A stretch of 36,674 nt of DNA, from the IMG/VR virus record IMGVR_UViG_3300008110_000174, positions 1-36,674 of that record. One strand, 5' to 3'. The notes under the pieces are model-generated. The model saw only the letters and a program-made list of their open reading frames with translations. It had not been told where the DNA came from and made no database searches. The stretch's first letter is position 1; each line of letters opens with the position of its first letter. The DNA comes from a virus. The position numbers and the translations under genes are program-made. Below are positions 26,901 to 33,417 of this stretch, piece after piece.

Positions 26901-29614
26901 GACTATTAGCAGAAACTGCATTCCCTGGCCTGGCATCCAGAGTGGCTAATCCCCTCAACTTCGTACAGTACGAGAACTTCATTAAGTACTCGTCGGAACG
27001 GCGTACAGGAGGTAGACGGGTAGATATATATGCTGCAGATGGAGACTGGCTGGAGATGGGCGCGCCTACATCAATGAGGACAGAGGAGAGCAATATCCTG
27101 GGGATGATGGGATCCTTCTTAGTTAACTTCTGGGGTAAGATACCACTAATCAACACACCCATTATGACGAGTCTAGCTGGGGGCGTTGCAGCCACTATGA
27201 TTGCGGGCGCGATAGGCGCGATGATGAGTTTATTTGGCGTACTAGAGGGAGGTAAGCAGGCACGAGCTATAGATAACGTTATGACTGAGCTGCGTGTTCT
27301 ATGGGCCGGTGAGAAGGCAGAACACTTTATTATAACGGCACCCCAGGCTAAGAGCCCCCTAGGAGAGAACCGTATGAAGTATGAGGTGAAGCGGGGCCGC
27401 TTCACCTATACGCTACACGCCAGTCCACCTGATGGCATGGGCGGAGAGGTAGGGAAGAGAATAGGTTATTTCCTCAATAGTTCTATGAGTATAACCGCAA
27501 ATGACGGGATGGATGCTCTAATGGCGCGCGTATACGATGCCCCTATTATAAACGAGAGCACTGTACGCAGTATAGGTGATAGGGATGCTCTAGTACGTAA
27601 ATTAGTAGATAGTCTAGATGACGCTATAAGCCGCGGGTCCGATAGCTTCCTAACTAAGATATTAAACCTACTAGATAGCGATATATCAATTAATAACGGG
27701 CCCGCCCTCTTCTCACAGAAGGCCTACTCACTACTAGGATTAAACGAGGAGACATTCAAGATACAGTATGGAGATGCTAACTCATTCCTAAGACGTCGTA
27801 TACGCGAGGTTATCGAGGAGACGATAGAGCGCGAGGTTATACGTAATATATCTCTTAACCCCGATCCTGGTGATGCCTTCATGATATCATCGCGCTTCCG
27901 TGGTCTGACATCAGACGAACAGATACGCATCATAAGCGCTAGCGTACTAAATGAACTAGGCTTCCTATTCAAGGATATCAAGGAGAAGGCGCTGATAATG
28001 GCTGGGGCCACTACTGATATAGAAGTATTGCGTAGTCGCAATCAGAGAGTAGAGGGCTGGGCCAATAAGCAGGGCGGCATTATAGATATAGAGCGGAAGA
28101 AGGCCCCCCAATGGAAGCGTATATTCCACTGGGATAGCGGTAAGGCTCCCATAGCTGACCCCTCAGAGATAAAGGTCTACCCATTTTTTAAGGCGCGGCT
28201 CAGCGCATGGGGATCGCTTCAGGCATTAGGCGGCGGCGTTATGACAGCCTGGGGGGGCATAGAGAGTCTAGATGTGGGTAGTGCATTTTTAAGACTCGGC
28301 CGATCTCAGCGGGATGAGTTATACACTGAGGCAGAGAGACAGCTACTTGAGGAGCATGCTGGTATGACAGTGCGTAACTCCATAACTGGTATAGTCACAG
28401 GTCTAATAGCTGCTAAAGCAATAGGAGCTATAGGCGCGGCAGTCATGGGCGCCCCTCTAATAGCAGCAATAGGGGTGGTAGCAATAGGCGTAGGTATAGC
28501 AACAGGACTATTTGCATGGGGCTATAAACACCTAGAGGCAGTCACCAAGGGCGATGCCTGGCAGGACTTCAGTCAAGCTAGCGAGAGATTCTGGGCCGGC
28601 GTAGATAGAGCTATAGGCGACATAATAGGAGATAAGATACCCAGCGTTCTATCATTGGGTAATGATGAGGTCAAGGGCGTCATTACATCGGCTATAGGCA
28701 TGGCACTAGGTGCAATGTCACTAGTCGGGGCGGCTGCAAGCTGGTTCAAGGGCGCGGGCTGGAGTCTAATAGCTAAATCAGGCCTGGGGGGCCTTCTAGG
28801 AGGGGCAGTTATAACTGCCACCCCAGGTGTACACGAGACACTGGCCCGCGGTAGTAGCGTCGCAGTAGAGGGCATGGGTAAGATAACAGGGCTGAATATG
28901 TTTGTCACGCCAACAGATTATCTACTAGCGCGTTATAAACAAGGGCCAGGCGGCATGACACTAGCTATGCCAGGGCGCGCCTTCCAATACAACGCGGATA
29001 GATGGGCCGAAGCTAGCAAGGACTCCGCTGGTAATAGGACGGCAGCTATGCTGTTACCGACACCTGATGGAGGGGATAGTAACATACAACTACTAGATCC
29101 ATTCACAGAGAGAGAGATAGCACGACGGGCCCGTCTCTTCAACGTAGAGATATTCGGACAGACCAGTTGGGTCAAGTCAGCGCGGGCCAGTAGTGATTGG
29201 GGCTCCATAAAGATATACGTTAGACAGCAGATGCTAGGCCAGTATAAAAACAACATGGCGGCTATTCGCGCTACTGTATCAGACACTATGAATAAGCTGG
29301 CCCAGTCAGCTACTCCTTATAATACAGAGGTGGCCCGTCTAGCCATAGCCGTCAGTAAGACAGTAGGCGGGCCCGCACCCGCTACTCAATCTCGAGCCAT
29401 TATAAGCAATAATGGTAACTTCAGCCCCGAGCTGAAGGAGATAGCAGAGGAGGCAACACGACGGGGCCATATAGCACTAATATCTCAGGAGACCAGCGCC
29501 GAGCAGAATGGTAATACAGTAACAGTCACAACAAGACCCAGTGACGATAATAGTCTCTGGGTCAATAGGTTAGATGGTAAACTTGATAGAGAGGCAATGT
29601 TACGCATGGGCTAG
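20918..29614 (+). CDS. Giant 2898-aa multi-membrane-segment virion protein (tape-measure/ejection-like)
   Basis: GTG start at 20918, overlapping the previous gene by 19 nt. Residues about 137-415 have a divergent phospholipase D-like pattern: MHSKLELI (H156, K158) followed by GRVHTA and TNALEVG, then later HYNKHLF (381-387) and QHNREIMI. Hydrophobic segments lie near 188-228, 608-640, 1068-1088, 1134-1155, 1314-1331, 1425-1460, 1700-1722, 2080-2109, 2496-2535 and 2588-2607, many Gly/Ala-rich. Long helical charged stretches separate them. This combination fits a tape-measure protein or an internal protein ejected into the host envelope. A tape measure of this length would imply a very long tail (roughly 1.5 angstrom per residue). 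No lysozyme or peptidase motif is recognised. It closes the plus-strand operon before the terminator. Confidence 0.7.
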   Translation: MESDLLKQIEEAGKYPSAGVGSLGDYPSRFGVSSLSETQRFLRDARPNTLQAALFSHNRFHSDFTLELLHDTFNKESFRTIGQERQDKFYQSMKPYIKMAEGIFTNEMDLYDKVGGTVVVDMTISKRESQALKAASSNLNVIPYIANKGQGTTLMHSKLELITREDGTNVGRVHTAPYITEYGTNALEVGAVVSGIAGAGAIISGRAPRLGIVGAIAAPLLMGAGVMLRNTNSSLLDIGLKSDKKDIFYETSNPKFVAELRTYMRSLAGGRELDTSSNRFILGESEAILAMTRDAQRANGIVLSPASWSLAQARDDSGSIISRDNNLDRTHYARLENFENTIVERAPDIPILMATSGRVDSSIRNRLQQAGVIVGSNVGTHYNKHLFENIDEEGTDVLYMGTRRLSAQHNREIMIRLTSGDDPAAFAYYKGMLLSDNKFNVSDIAMTQMGYTNKSFIRATTGTTISQLPSFLGASHFYEVAINNAARARVSGHLDWRESLESYTNRPGIAAQNYLARAALSGTPSAVPDQVRDYDRALLAPGLGSLINEYTIMAGFGRLYKDEVGALPSITGAFGAVLDRTLTYYGTFFDYDETRDSMVPVAGVYENALTFASSFVMTTAASMGLYFSVGIPLGYITAELNKSMVQGTIDSAVQKTKGKRYPQHTPILDFSPIDNFELAKYMQEVQGLSGGTLDNYYTNRINTLPALNNLFYRERGSTFFEYITKPFILDVMNPYERGSAEDIKLRRSADAFHDSLRRPIGLEATFEERYNQVSGKMEPFLVSLRATNIGFERQRELAILIDEVGASLPAAPWRWGWGVGKEDSRSFVSMAEVFSFSEMAESFHRILGTGSQSLNYIVSSSENNTRGMKGLLMRGGAMLGGVMRSTKARLQGNNLFMGIGPIATTNLAAEYKKLMKLERQMLVENLLTWEVGINGQGSRQIGNVQTSEQRQLVAKFVDQLIVYNQAIQSSPHYQQAVQRAAGATAAQEDLFRLISGRNSRFLTSSFFRNKGVIGASVLALMNVQTGLANILDASGPSFLRSINLQFGAVDVEEVRYNNRNLILEGPVMGAAYTALAVAGGYVGSEVFGSMAINRYSLSDELYANGISRLISAEAEEVLKRGTLVKKGNRFMTWGLTTAALLWAPRVITGVGNFIMNTFNRMTGQEGQVLDENYATVGSLQAWKQSVLNRVNTGTLVGNRTERTLEAWSAFVAGRISAHTPVAAISRRAKTIEVYASQAPTSYIQFFIAESRRRGSEIDKGVYSYSMGVQSAPVLGISMSVSAPLAFDANKPFAEAFIYNQEKDNVINYIQSAGNVSLAVSLTAGLVSLSALLPEYARSKILRDPTIGAGAKDLSNKMTNLAVLVDDWGGRAMNIPIAGARTAVGSFWHYSGKVIDTMAGFSYGALQGFDKLDRRLAKVIALSNFIVPPVLGALFGLTGTSPLTSSLLVGTSLAFAYSFAMKHDPWRKNVAALQSRVARVTGMNDISISRGMHTGLRRWRAYRMPLLLGTTAALFQTKTGWNISEGMDDNVMTRLATVGLYAGVNAMAVVELADLGLDPGATIERYRRMRAKVGKMHPLNPLGMWRRLRLASLERDIRSDFNTVETYLSDYRNNRRGYHSFDLLDEHLKTQHGKAYHDAMNEHGRRPSNFQVRDIIDEAGNYRLTDYGENLRTLVDSRDYLKYRNARILGPGGNRLLRSAAALGTVNIAATALLLGVGAILSGSGNQEEATAGFYNAMDGTPLEFVSNAFRLVTRRDIAVAPDPLEPLIVMADGAYKRKRGVRLINPIESNVGRMSTAIDNLRSSFVLNASNPFMSVLVFGTSVREGELGSRQTFYMQLQSTNQDISTAVYSTAPAYMFKMVKAGAMGQLYARDYRKANITDASMNDLSKDQRKFMAISVVSLTARLDPLTDKNRRRVTSPFNRASLALYRADPLMNIALSSRLQVIRNFAYQRPESLVSEMTNLGNPDGMNPRDSKKPKSYLDTLIASLSKGDMRLLAETAFPGLASRVANPLNFVQYENFIKYSSERRTGGRRVDIYAADGDWLEMGAPTSMRTEESNILGMMGSFLVNFWGKIPLINTPIMTSLAGGVAATMIAGAIGAMMSLFGVLEGGKQARAIDNVMTELRVLWAGEKAEHFIITAPQAKSPLGENRMKYEVKRGRFTYTLHASPPDGMGGEVGKRIGYFLNSSMSITANDGMDALMARVYDAPIINESTVRSIGDRDALVRKLVDSLDDAISRGSDSFLTKILNLLDSDISINNGPALFSQKAYSLLGLNEETFKIQYGDANSFLRRRIREVIEETIEREVIRNISLNPDPGDAFMISSRFRGLTSDEQIRIISASVLNELGFLFKDIKEKALIMAGATTDIEVLRSRNQRVEGWANKQGGIIDIERKKAPQWKRIFHWDSGKAPIADPSEIKVYPFFKARLSAWGSLQALGGGVMTAWGGIESLDVGSAFLRLGRSQRDELYTEAERQLLEEHAGMTVRNSITGIVTGLIAAKAIGAIGAAVMGAPLIAAIGVVAIGVGIATGLFAWGYKHLEAVTKGDAWQDFSQASERFWAGVDRAIGDIIGDKIPSVLSLGNDEVKGVITSAIGMALGAMSLVGAAASWFKGAGWSLIAKSGLGGLLGGAVITATPGVHETLARGSSVAVEGMGKITGLNMFVTPTDYLLARYKQGPGGMTLAMPGRAFQYNADRWAEASKDSAGNRTAAMLLPTPDGGDSNIQLLDPFTEREIARRARLFNVEIFGQTSWVKSARASSDWGSIKIYVRQQMLGQYKNNMAAIRATVSDTMNKLAQSATPYNTEVARLAIAVSKTVGGPAPATQSRAIISNNGNFSPELKEIAEEATRRGHIALISQETSAEQNGNTVTVTTRPSDDNSLWVNRLDGKLDREAMLRMG

Positions 29615-29630
29615 GCCCTCGTGTCAGGAA

Positions 29631-29685
29631 TCCCCAACATTATTAGCTTGACTCAACCTATCCTAATAAGCTAAGATGGGGGGAT
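29631..29685 (+). other. Imperfect hairpin downstream of the giant gene
   Basis: TTAGCTT (29643-29649) pairs with AAGCTAA (29668-29674). The stem can extend through CAT/ATG and CCCC/GGGG (29632-29640 with 29676-29682) with small bulges. It lies between the giant gene stop and the terminator. It could stabilise the 3' end of the long operon transcript. Confidence 0.4.
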
Positions 29686-29693
29686 GCATTTGT

Positions 29694-29728
29694 AAAGAGC
29701 CAGTACCCCTACAGGTACTGGCTTTTTT
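29694..29728 (+). terminator. Rho-independent terminator of the virion operon
   Basis: A perfect 10-bp stem, AGCCAGTACC (29698-29707) with GGTACTGGCT (29714-29723), has a 6-nt loop and is followed by a run of T (29723-29728). The stem can extend through A-T pairs. It lies 80 nt after the 2898-aa gene. The complement lacks a T-run, so it acts on plus-strand transcripts. Confidence 0.9.
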
Positions 29729-29841
29729 CTAGCTTCGCATCATTGAGATTAGCCCTCTCAACAGCCCACCAGGAGATTTAAAACCTTATTAGTGGACTCA
29801 AGAAGCCAGGAGGTCAATCAATAAATCACTTACTCATTGTC

Positions 29842-29970
29842 ATGCTCCTAAGCTCCCTCTTTTACGACGTAGCTCTGGGCGAGATCAAGCCCTACGAGTT
29901 CGTTTTTCTCCGTACCGTAACAGAACTGGTAAAACTCTACGGTGGGGATAATCAAGGCGGGAAGCGATAG
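29842..29970 (+). CDS. Doubtful 42-aa ORF in the convergent junction
   Basis: The ATG frame translates to a plausible-looking peptide (LFYDVALGEIKPYEFVFLRT, ending GGDNQGGKR) and is open upstream to 29782 without another ATG. A strong AGGAGG lies 28 nt upstream of the ATG, which is too far. It may be the remnant of a longer gene or a chance frame. It is downstream of the operon terminator and has no evident promoter. Confidence 0.2.
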   Translation: MLLSSLFYDVALGEIKPYEFVFLRTVTELVKLYGGDNQGGKR

Positions 29971-30046
29971 GTAGAATGTTTACTGAATTCAAGCTGGGCA
30001 GTGCGACAACACTCGACTAGCTTTTTGTACTGTTTTTACTATTGCC

Positions 30047-30310
30047 CTATTGTTCCATCTGAGATACCTCCCGCCGTGATAGTTTGTTTTCAATGAGCTT
30101 ACCTCTAATTTTCAGATGAAATGGGCGTTGACTAGACCAGCTAATAGCACAATAGATGGAGCCCAGTCGAATGTCCTGATAGAAGGTATAACCACATCTA
30201 TCATAATTAATACTACCACCTAGGCCAAATATAAATGTACCGATGAATACATTGAAGCTATTATAAAGAAAGTATTCATCTAGTATATGCGTGCTATATT
30301 GTGATGCCAC
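30047..30310 (-). CDS. Small 87-aa protein, coupled by TAGTG overlap
   Basis: A GTG start at 30310 shares its first G with the TAG stop of the upstream 236-aa gene, and GGAG lies about 9 nt upstream, a typical coupled start. A longer reading of the same frame would run through the 236-aa gene in the wrong frame and is rejected. The product has an aromatic N-terminal half (YSTHILDEYFLYNSFNVFIG, then TFIFGLGG) and a basic C-terminus (KIRGKLIENKLSRREV). No family recognised. Codons toward its end resemble the foreign junction DNA rather than the phage core. It is the last gene of the minus-strand arm. Confidence 0.6.
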   Translation of the reverse strand: MASQYSTHILDEYFLYNSFNVFIGTFIFGLGGSINYDRCGYTFYQDIRLGSIYCAISWSSQRPFHLKIRGKLIENKLSRREVSQMEQ

Positions 30311-31020
30311 TACGCGCGGGGCTCCAACGTATTGAGGAGTGTCTTGGCCATCTGTATACGCCGGTAGATACGACTCGCTATAGCTGGATTCTCCTTGTTC
30401 ACCTCCTCTATTACAATTTGCTTGAATCGGTCTATGGCCTCGAATTGCTTGACAGTCTCCATCAGTGAGCGCGCATCCTTCAGTAGTTGACGCTGCTCCT
30501 GCAACATAGATACCCATATTTCCTCCTTGACTTTCCTAGCCTTAAAAAATGGTTCATCATCGGCCGACTCGAGAGCTATAATACCTGCTTTAAGATCATT
30601 GAATATAGTCTGTAGCTGTGTCTGAGTATCAAACACAGAGCCATAGGGATACTCTACTCTCTCCATTATAGGCGCGCTTCTATAGGCGGTTATCCATTCA
30701 CCTACCTCGCGCGCTGTAAGATCAACCCCGTGCATAGATAAGGCGCGGGATATATCACTCTCACTGGAACCCTTCTCTATTAACTGCACGACAAATTCTG
30801 TCATCCCACAGGCATCAATAGGGTGGCGGAGAGCCACCTTATAGTTATCCAGTGGTTCAGATATTATAGGGTCATTGAATAATTTCTCTAGAGCTACTAA
30901 CCGCTCCCAGAGGGGCTGCCAATCAATAGTTCCTATAAGCTGCTTACTATCAAGCAGACTACCAAAGTCATTCTTCCAGTCCCGCAGCTCCTGCAGTATA
31001 TTAGTGTAGTCTGCCATCAT
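30310..31020 (-). CDS. Helix-turn-helix protein, possible terminase small subunit
   Basis: 236 aa, almost fully helical. Residues about 73-113 (TEFVVQLIEKGSSESDISRA followed by LTAREVGEWI) read as a helix-turn-helix of the kind that starts DNA-recognition domains. The C-terminal half is a long charged helix (VSMLQEQRQLLKDARSLMET) suited to oligomer formation. An N-terminal HTH with a long helical body is the layout of terminase small subunits, but the gene is far from terL and on the other strand, and other DNA-binding roles are possible. It overlaps the upstream 148-aa gene by 20 nt. Confidence 0.55.
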   Translation of the reverse strand: MMADYTNILQELRDWKNDFGSLLDSKQLIGTIDWQPLWERLVALEKLFNDPIISEPLDNYKVALRHPIDACGMTEFVVQLIEKGSSESDISRALSMHGVDLTAREVGEWITAYRSAPIMERVEYPYGSVFDTQTQLQTIFNDLKAGIIALESADDEPFFKARKVKEEIWVSMLQEQRQLLKDARSLMETVKQFEAIDRFKQIVIEEVNKENPAIASRIYRRIQMAKTLLNTLEPRA

Positions 31021-31447
31021 CTACCACGCTATCTAAGTAATCAGCGGCCGTATACACATTACCCTCGACGATCTCAGGGATCCTGATGTGCTTATCCTCT
31101 TCCTCCATCTGCATACGAATATCGATGGGGCCTAATACAGGCATGATATTAGGATGAATCAGATAATTAAGTAATTGGATAGCAAAAGCATCAAACTTAC
31201 GCTTAATAGTACTACTATCCACATTAAGACCGCCCGCGATGTCATTGCGACTGCGCTGCGTAGCCCAGAGCCAGGCGGCATGTCTATATATATCGGGGCT
31301 AGTTCTCATAATTAAATACATGCACTTACGCACTGTCTCATATGAGAATGTTCGATTGTAACAGGCAGACTCGAAATCAATCTGCTGATAGAACCTCTTA
31401 CGCAGGTAATACTTTACTTCATCAAGCCAGGGGTTAGGTTTGGGCAT
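31001..31447 (-). CDS. Small HTH protein, sigma-like or transcription regulator
   Basis: 148 aa. Residues about 58-90 (AAWLWATQRSRNDIAGGLNV followed by SSTIKRKFDAF) fit a helix-turn-helix resembling sigma region 4 or an ArpU-like late regulator. The N-terminal half is helical and basic; the C-terminus is acidic (EEEDKHIRIPEIVEGN). ATG 31447 follows GAGGA at good spacing. A promoter candidate lies directly upstream and overlaps the stop of the nuclease gene, so it can be transcribed separately from the upstream genes. Function as a regulator is inferred. Confidence 0.5.
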   Translation of the reverse strand: MPKPNPWLDEVKYYLRKRFYQQIDFESACYNRTFSYETVRKCMYLIMRTSPDIYRHAAWLWATQRSRNDIAGGLNVDSSTIKRKFDAFAIQLLNYLIHPNIMPVLGPIDIRMQMEEEDKHIRIPEIVEGNVYTAADYLDSVVDDGRLH

Positions 31448-31470
31448 ACATATCCTCTATATACCCATTA

Positions 31471-31500
31471 ATCTTATCGTACTAAATACCAGTATGTCAA
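31471..31500 (-). promoter_or_regulatory. Candidate promoter for the HTH gene pair
   Basis: On the minus strand a perfect TTGACA (31500-31495) is followed after 18 nt by TAAGAT (31476-31471), 4 of 6 matches to the -10 consensus. It overlaps the stop of the RecB-like gene and precedes the 148-aa gene by about 24 nt. It would drive the 148-, 236- and 87-aa genes. Confidence 0.45.
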
Positions 31501-32639
31501 ATCAATAATCTATAGAGATCGAGTAGGCTCTGTTCCTCTGCGAGCTCAGGGTAGCAATCATGGAGATAGGGACAAGGCTTACCGAAGGAATCGAGACAGG
31601 GACTATAATTATCCTCAGGGTAGTGGTGAGGATAGAAACCCGCCGTGATTAATTTGTGCGTGCCAAAGAATGAGGTTAGTACGCGATCCATGATGCTACG
31701 GTCAATAGGTGTTAGTACTAGACTACCCTCCCTGACGTTATAGATACCCATAGCATCAACGCGAGTGCCTGTCAATTTCTCATAGGCATAGGCATAGGCA
31801 CAGAGCTGAGGGTTATACGCCAGCTTATCTGTAGTATAGGCAGATTTACTGGTCTTATAATCAACTATAGTTAGGCCATGAGAGGTGATTCCCACCCAGT
31901 CAATGAAGCCCAGGAGGTTGATACCGGCATCACCGCCGCAGTCAGGCGGCATAGACACCTCATTGATTATAGTGCCGTCATTATACTCACTGATAGGTAA
32001 CTCAACATAGATAGTGCGCTTAAATTCCTTAGGAGGGATAAAGGCCCGACATAGGTTAAACGCGTCAGTCAATGCGCCAATAACATCAAGCTCAGTATCC
32101 AATTCAGGATTAAGCATAAGCATATATTCATTAGCTGCATGCCGTAGAGCGAGAAGGGGCTCCTCTGCCTGCTTCCATGCAGTAGTAGACTGATAGGCAC
32201 TACTCACCTTACCGGCAGCGGTGCGTATGGCATCGGGACCCTTATAGTCAGCGCGGGCTCTGTTATGCAGTGCTGCATAACCATCTACTAGACCCATTAA
32301 GTAACTAGAGATAGTGGTCTGGTCCGACGCAGGCGTATTAGATACAATGACACCAGCGGCCATAAGCGCGCTTATGTAGGTCTCCTCGAGGCACTGCTCT
32401 AGATTATAATCATGTTCTACTTCAGGATCATAGAATAACTCGAGGGCCTCATGCACTAGGTTACCCAATAGAGTAGAGCGCGTAGCCCCACTCTTCCTAT
32501 TGAGGTCAACGTATTTATGATAGAACTCCATCCCACAGCGGCGATATACGCGCAGTGCACTAACAGAGTAGTAGGGCGGGCGTTCTGCTATAGATCGACT
32601 AGTAATAATATTAGAGGTCATCGATAACCTCTGCGCCAT
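31497..32639 (-). CDS. PD-(D/E)XK nuclease, Cas4/RecB/AddB-like with Fe-S-type cysteines
   Basis: 380 aa. The N-terminal YSVSALRVYRRCGMEFYHKY matches the start of Cas4/RecB-family domains. Catalytic elements follow in order: H63 (LGNLVHEAL), D247 (GFIDWV), D260-Y-K262 (VDYKTSK) and Q278 in NPQLCAYAYAYE, the family's QxxxY motif. Four cysteines in the Cas4/AddB arrangement, C35 plus C348, C356 and C362 near the C-terminus, probably hold a 4Fe-4S cluster. Such enzymes process DNA ends during recombination or replication. It overlaps the RuvC-like gene by 29 nt, a sensible pairing for DNA recombination. Not near any CRISPR array, so a cas4 name is not justified. Confidence 0.85.
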   Translation of the reverse strand: MAQRLSMTSNIITSRSIAERPPYYSVSALRVYRRCGMEFYHKYVDLNRKSGATRSTLLGNLVHEALELFYDPEVEHDYNLEQCLEETYISALMAAGVIVSNTPASDQTTISSYLMGLVDGYAALHNRARADYKGPDAIRTAAGKVSSAYQSTTAWKQAEEPLLALRHAANEYMLMLNPELDTELDVIGALTDAFNLCRAFIPPKEFKRTIYVELPISEYNDGTIINEVSMPPDCGGDAGINLLGFIDWVGITSHGLTIVDYKTSKSAYTTDKLAYNPQLCAYAYAYEKLTGTRVDAMGIYNVREGSLVLTPIDRSIMDRVLTSFFGTHKLITAGFYPHHYPEDNYSPCLDSFGKPCPYLHDCYPELAEEQSLLDLYRLLI

Positions 32640-33162
32640 AATGAGCTAATAATAGTGCCTCAGCCATACCATCATGGGGCTTGTGGCAGAGAGGAGTCCT
32701 GAATAAATTAACAGCAGGATAGAGATCCACAGCAATAGATACGCTGCGTGTCTTAGTAGGTTTACTATAGGTCCATTTAATAGGCGGGGCCATATCGGCA
32801 TAGTGCGATTGCCACTCACGGGAATCTACTACTACATAATTCAGACCTATACCCTCCAATAGGCCAATTAGTTTCCCATAGTTAAGCATAGTCTTAGCAG
32901 TAGAACCCAGACCCTGACGCCGCGTCTTTCCCGCAACTATCCTGGGCCGTACTACTATCTGGCGTTCAATAATAGTAAGATGAGGTCTATAATAAGACAG
33001 GTAATTCTTAATTACCCCCATGTTTATATCCTTATCAGACGTAGAGATTGGCATGATTCTAACATCAACTACATTATGGGTATCCCCCTTTTGTAGTATA
33101 CAAAGTCCCCCAGTTAAACCTGGGTCTATCCCACATATAAATTTATCCAAGATAATCACCAA
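32611..33162 (-). CDS. RuvC-like Holliday junction resolvase
   Basis: Up to 183 aa. The RNase H-fold of RuvC is shown by FICGIDPGLTGG (D13), TIIERQ (E66), and the C-terminal HDGMAEALLLAHYG (D164). The order and spacing match RuvC resolvases, which cut four-way junctions, including branched concatemers before packaging. No initiator ATG is present: TTG 33162, GTG 33159 or TTG 33150 are possible, and the promoter just upstream leaves little room for a leader, so the exact start is uncertain. It overlaps the nuclease gene downstream. Confidence 0.85.
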   Translation of the reverse strand: MVIILDKFICGIDPGLTGGLCILQKGDTHNVVDVRIMPISTSDKDINMGVIKNYLSYYRPHLTIIERQIVVRPRIVAGKTRRQGLGSTAKTMLNYGKLIGLLEGIGLNYVVVDSREWQSHYADMAPPIKWTYSKPTKTRSVSIAVDLYPAVNLFRTPLCHKPHDGMAEALLLAHYGAEVIDDL

Positions 33163-33175
33163 CTAGTATATTATC

Positions 33176-33184
33176 ATTATAGCA
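33176..33184 (-). promoter_or_regulatory. Extended -10 promoter for the recombination genes
   Basis: The minus strand reads TGCTATAAT, a perfect extended -10 element, 14-26 nt upstream of the candidate start codons of the RuvC-like gene. No convincing -35 is present, which is acceptable for extended -10 promoters. The transcript would begin close to the start codon, suggesting a very short or absent leader. Confidence 0.6.
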
Positions 33185-33210
33185 CATAACGCCTGCTACA
33201 CTGAGAATAA

Positions 33211-33417
33211 CTAATCGAATTGAAACAACCAGGGATTCCAGGTTAGTTCAGTATTATCATCTAACGTAACAACCACTCTGTTCTTATGGCCAGCGTAGCG
33301 GTGAGAAAGATTACCCTTCGTGTTGTAACTATAACCCGCTGACCTAGGGTACGTTGATTGATATGCTATATTAGTAACTACCTTATTATTAATCTCATCG
33401 CCTAGCCTGATGTGCAT
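33211..33417 (-). CDS. Small unknown protein downstream of the radical SAM gene
   Basis: 68 aa, starting MHIRLGDEINNKVVTNIAYQ, beta-rich, ending TLDDNTELTWNPWLFQFD. ATG 33417 overlaps the radical SAM stop by 16 nt. No family recognised. The overlap and shared orientation suggest it is made together with the radical SAM enzyme, perhaps as a partner or small substrate, but no precursor-peptide hallmark is evident. Confidence 0.55.
   Translation of the reverse strand: MHIRLGDEINNKVVTNIAYQSTYPRSAGYSYNTKGNLSHRYAGHKNRVVVTLDDNTELTWNPWLFQFD

Larger units (their letters stand above)
29615..30046. other. Convergent intergenic region of foreign composition
   Basis: 432 nt lie between the ends of the two converging operons. 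It holds the hairpin and terminator above, and then about 310 nt rich in AA/TT with bacterial-style codons rather than the TA-rich phage style. A 42-codon plus-strand frame is present (29842-29970). An AGGAGG at 29808-29813 has no ATG at normal spacing. No tRNA or other RNA gene was seen. Confidence 0.5.

Noticed and set aside
29594-30046. tRNA or other structured RNA in the convergent region
   Set aside because: The only strong fold is the terminator hairpin. No cloverleaf or CCA-type end was found.
30311-30517. Upstream part of a 156-aa minus-strand frame starting at 30517
   Set aside because: It runs out of frame through the well-supported 236-aa helical gene and has low-quality composition. 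Only the part after GTG 30310 is accepted.
31497-32639. Possible CRISPR-associated Cas4
   Set aside because: No repeat array or other cas gene is present. Phage RecB/Cas4-like nucleases are common without CRISPR.
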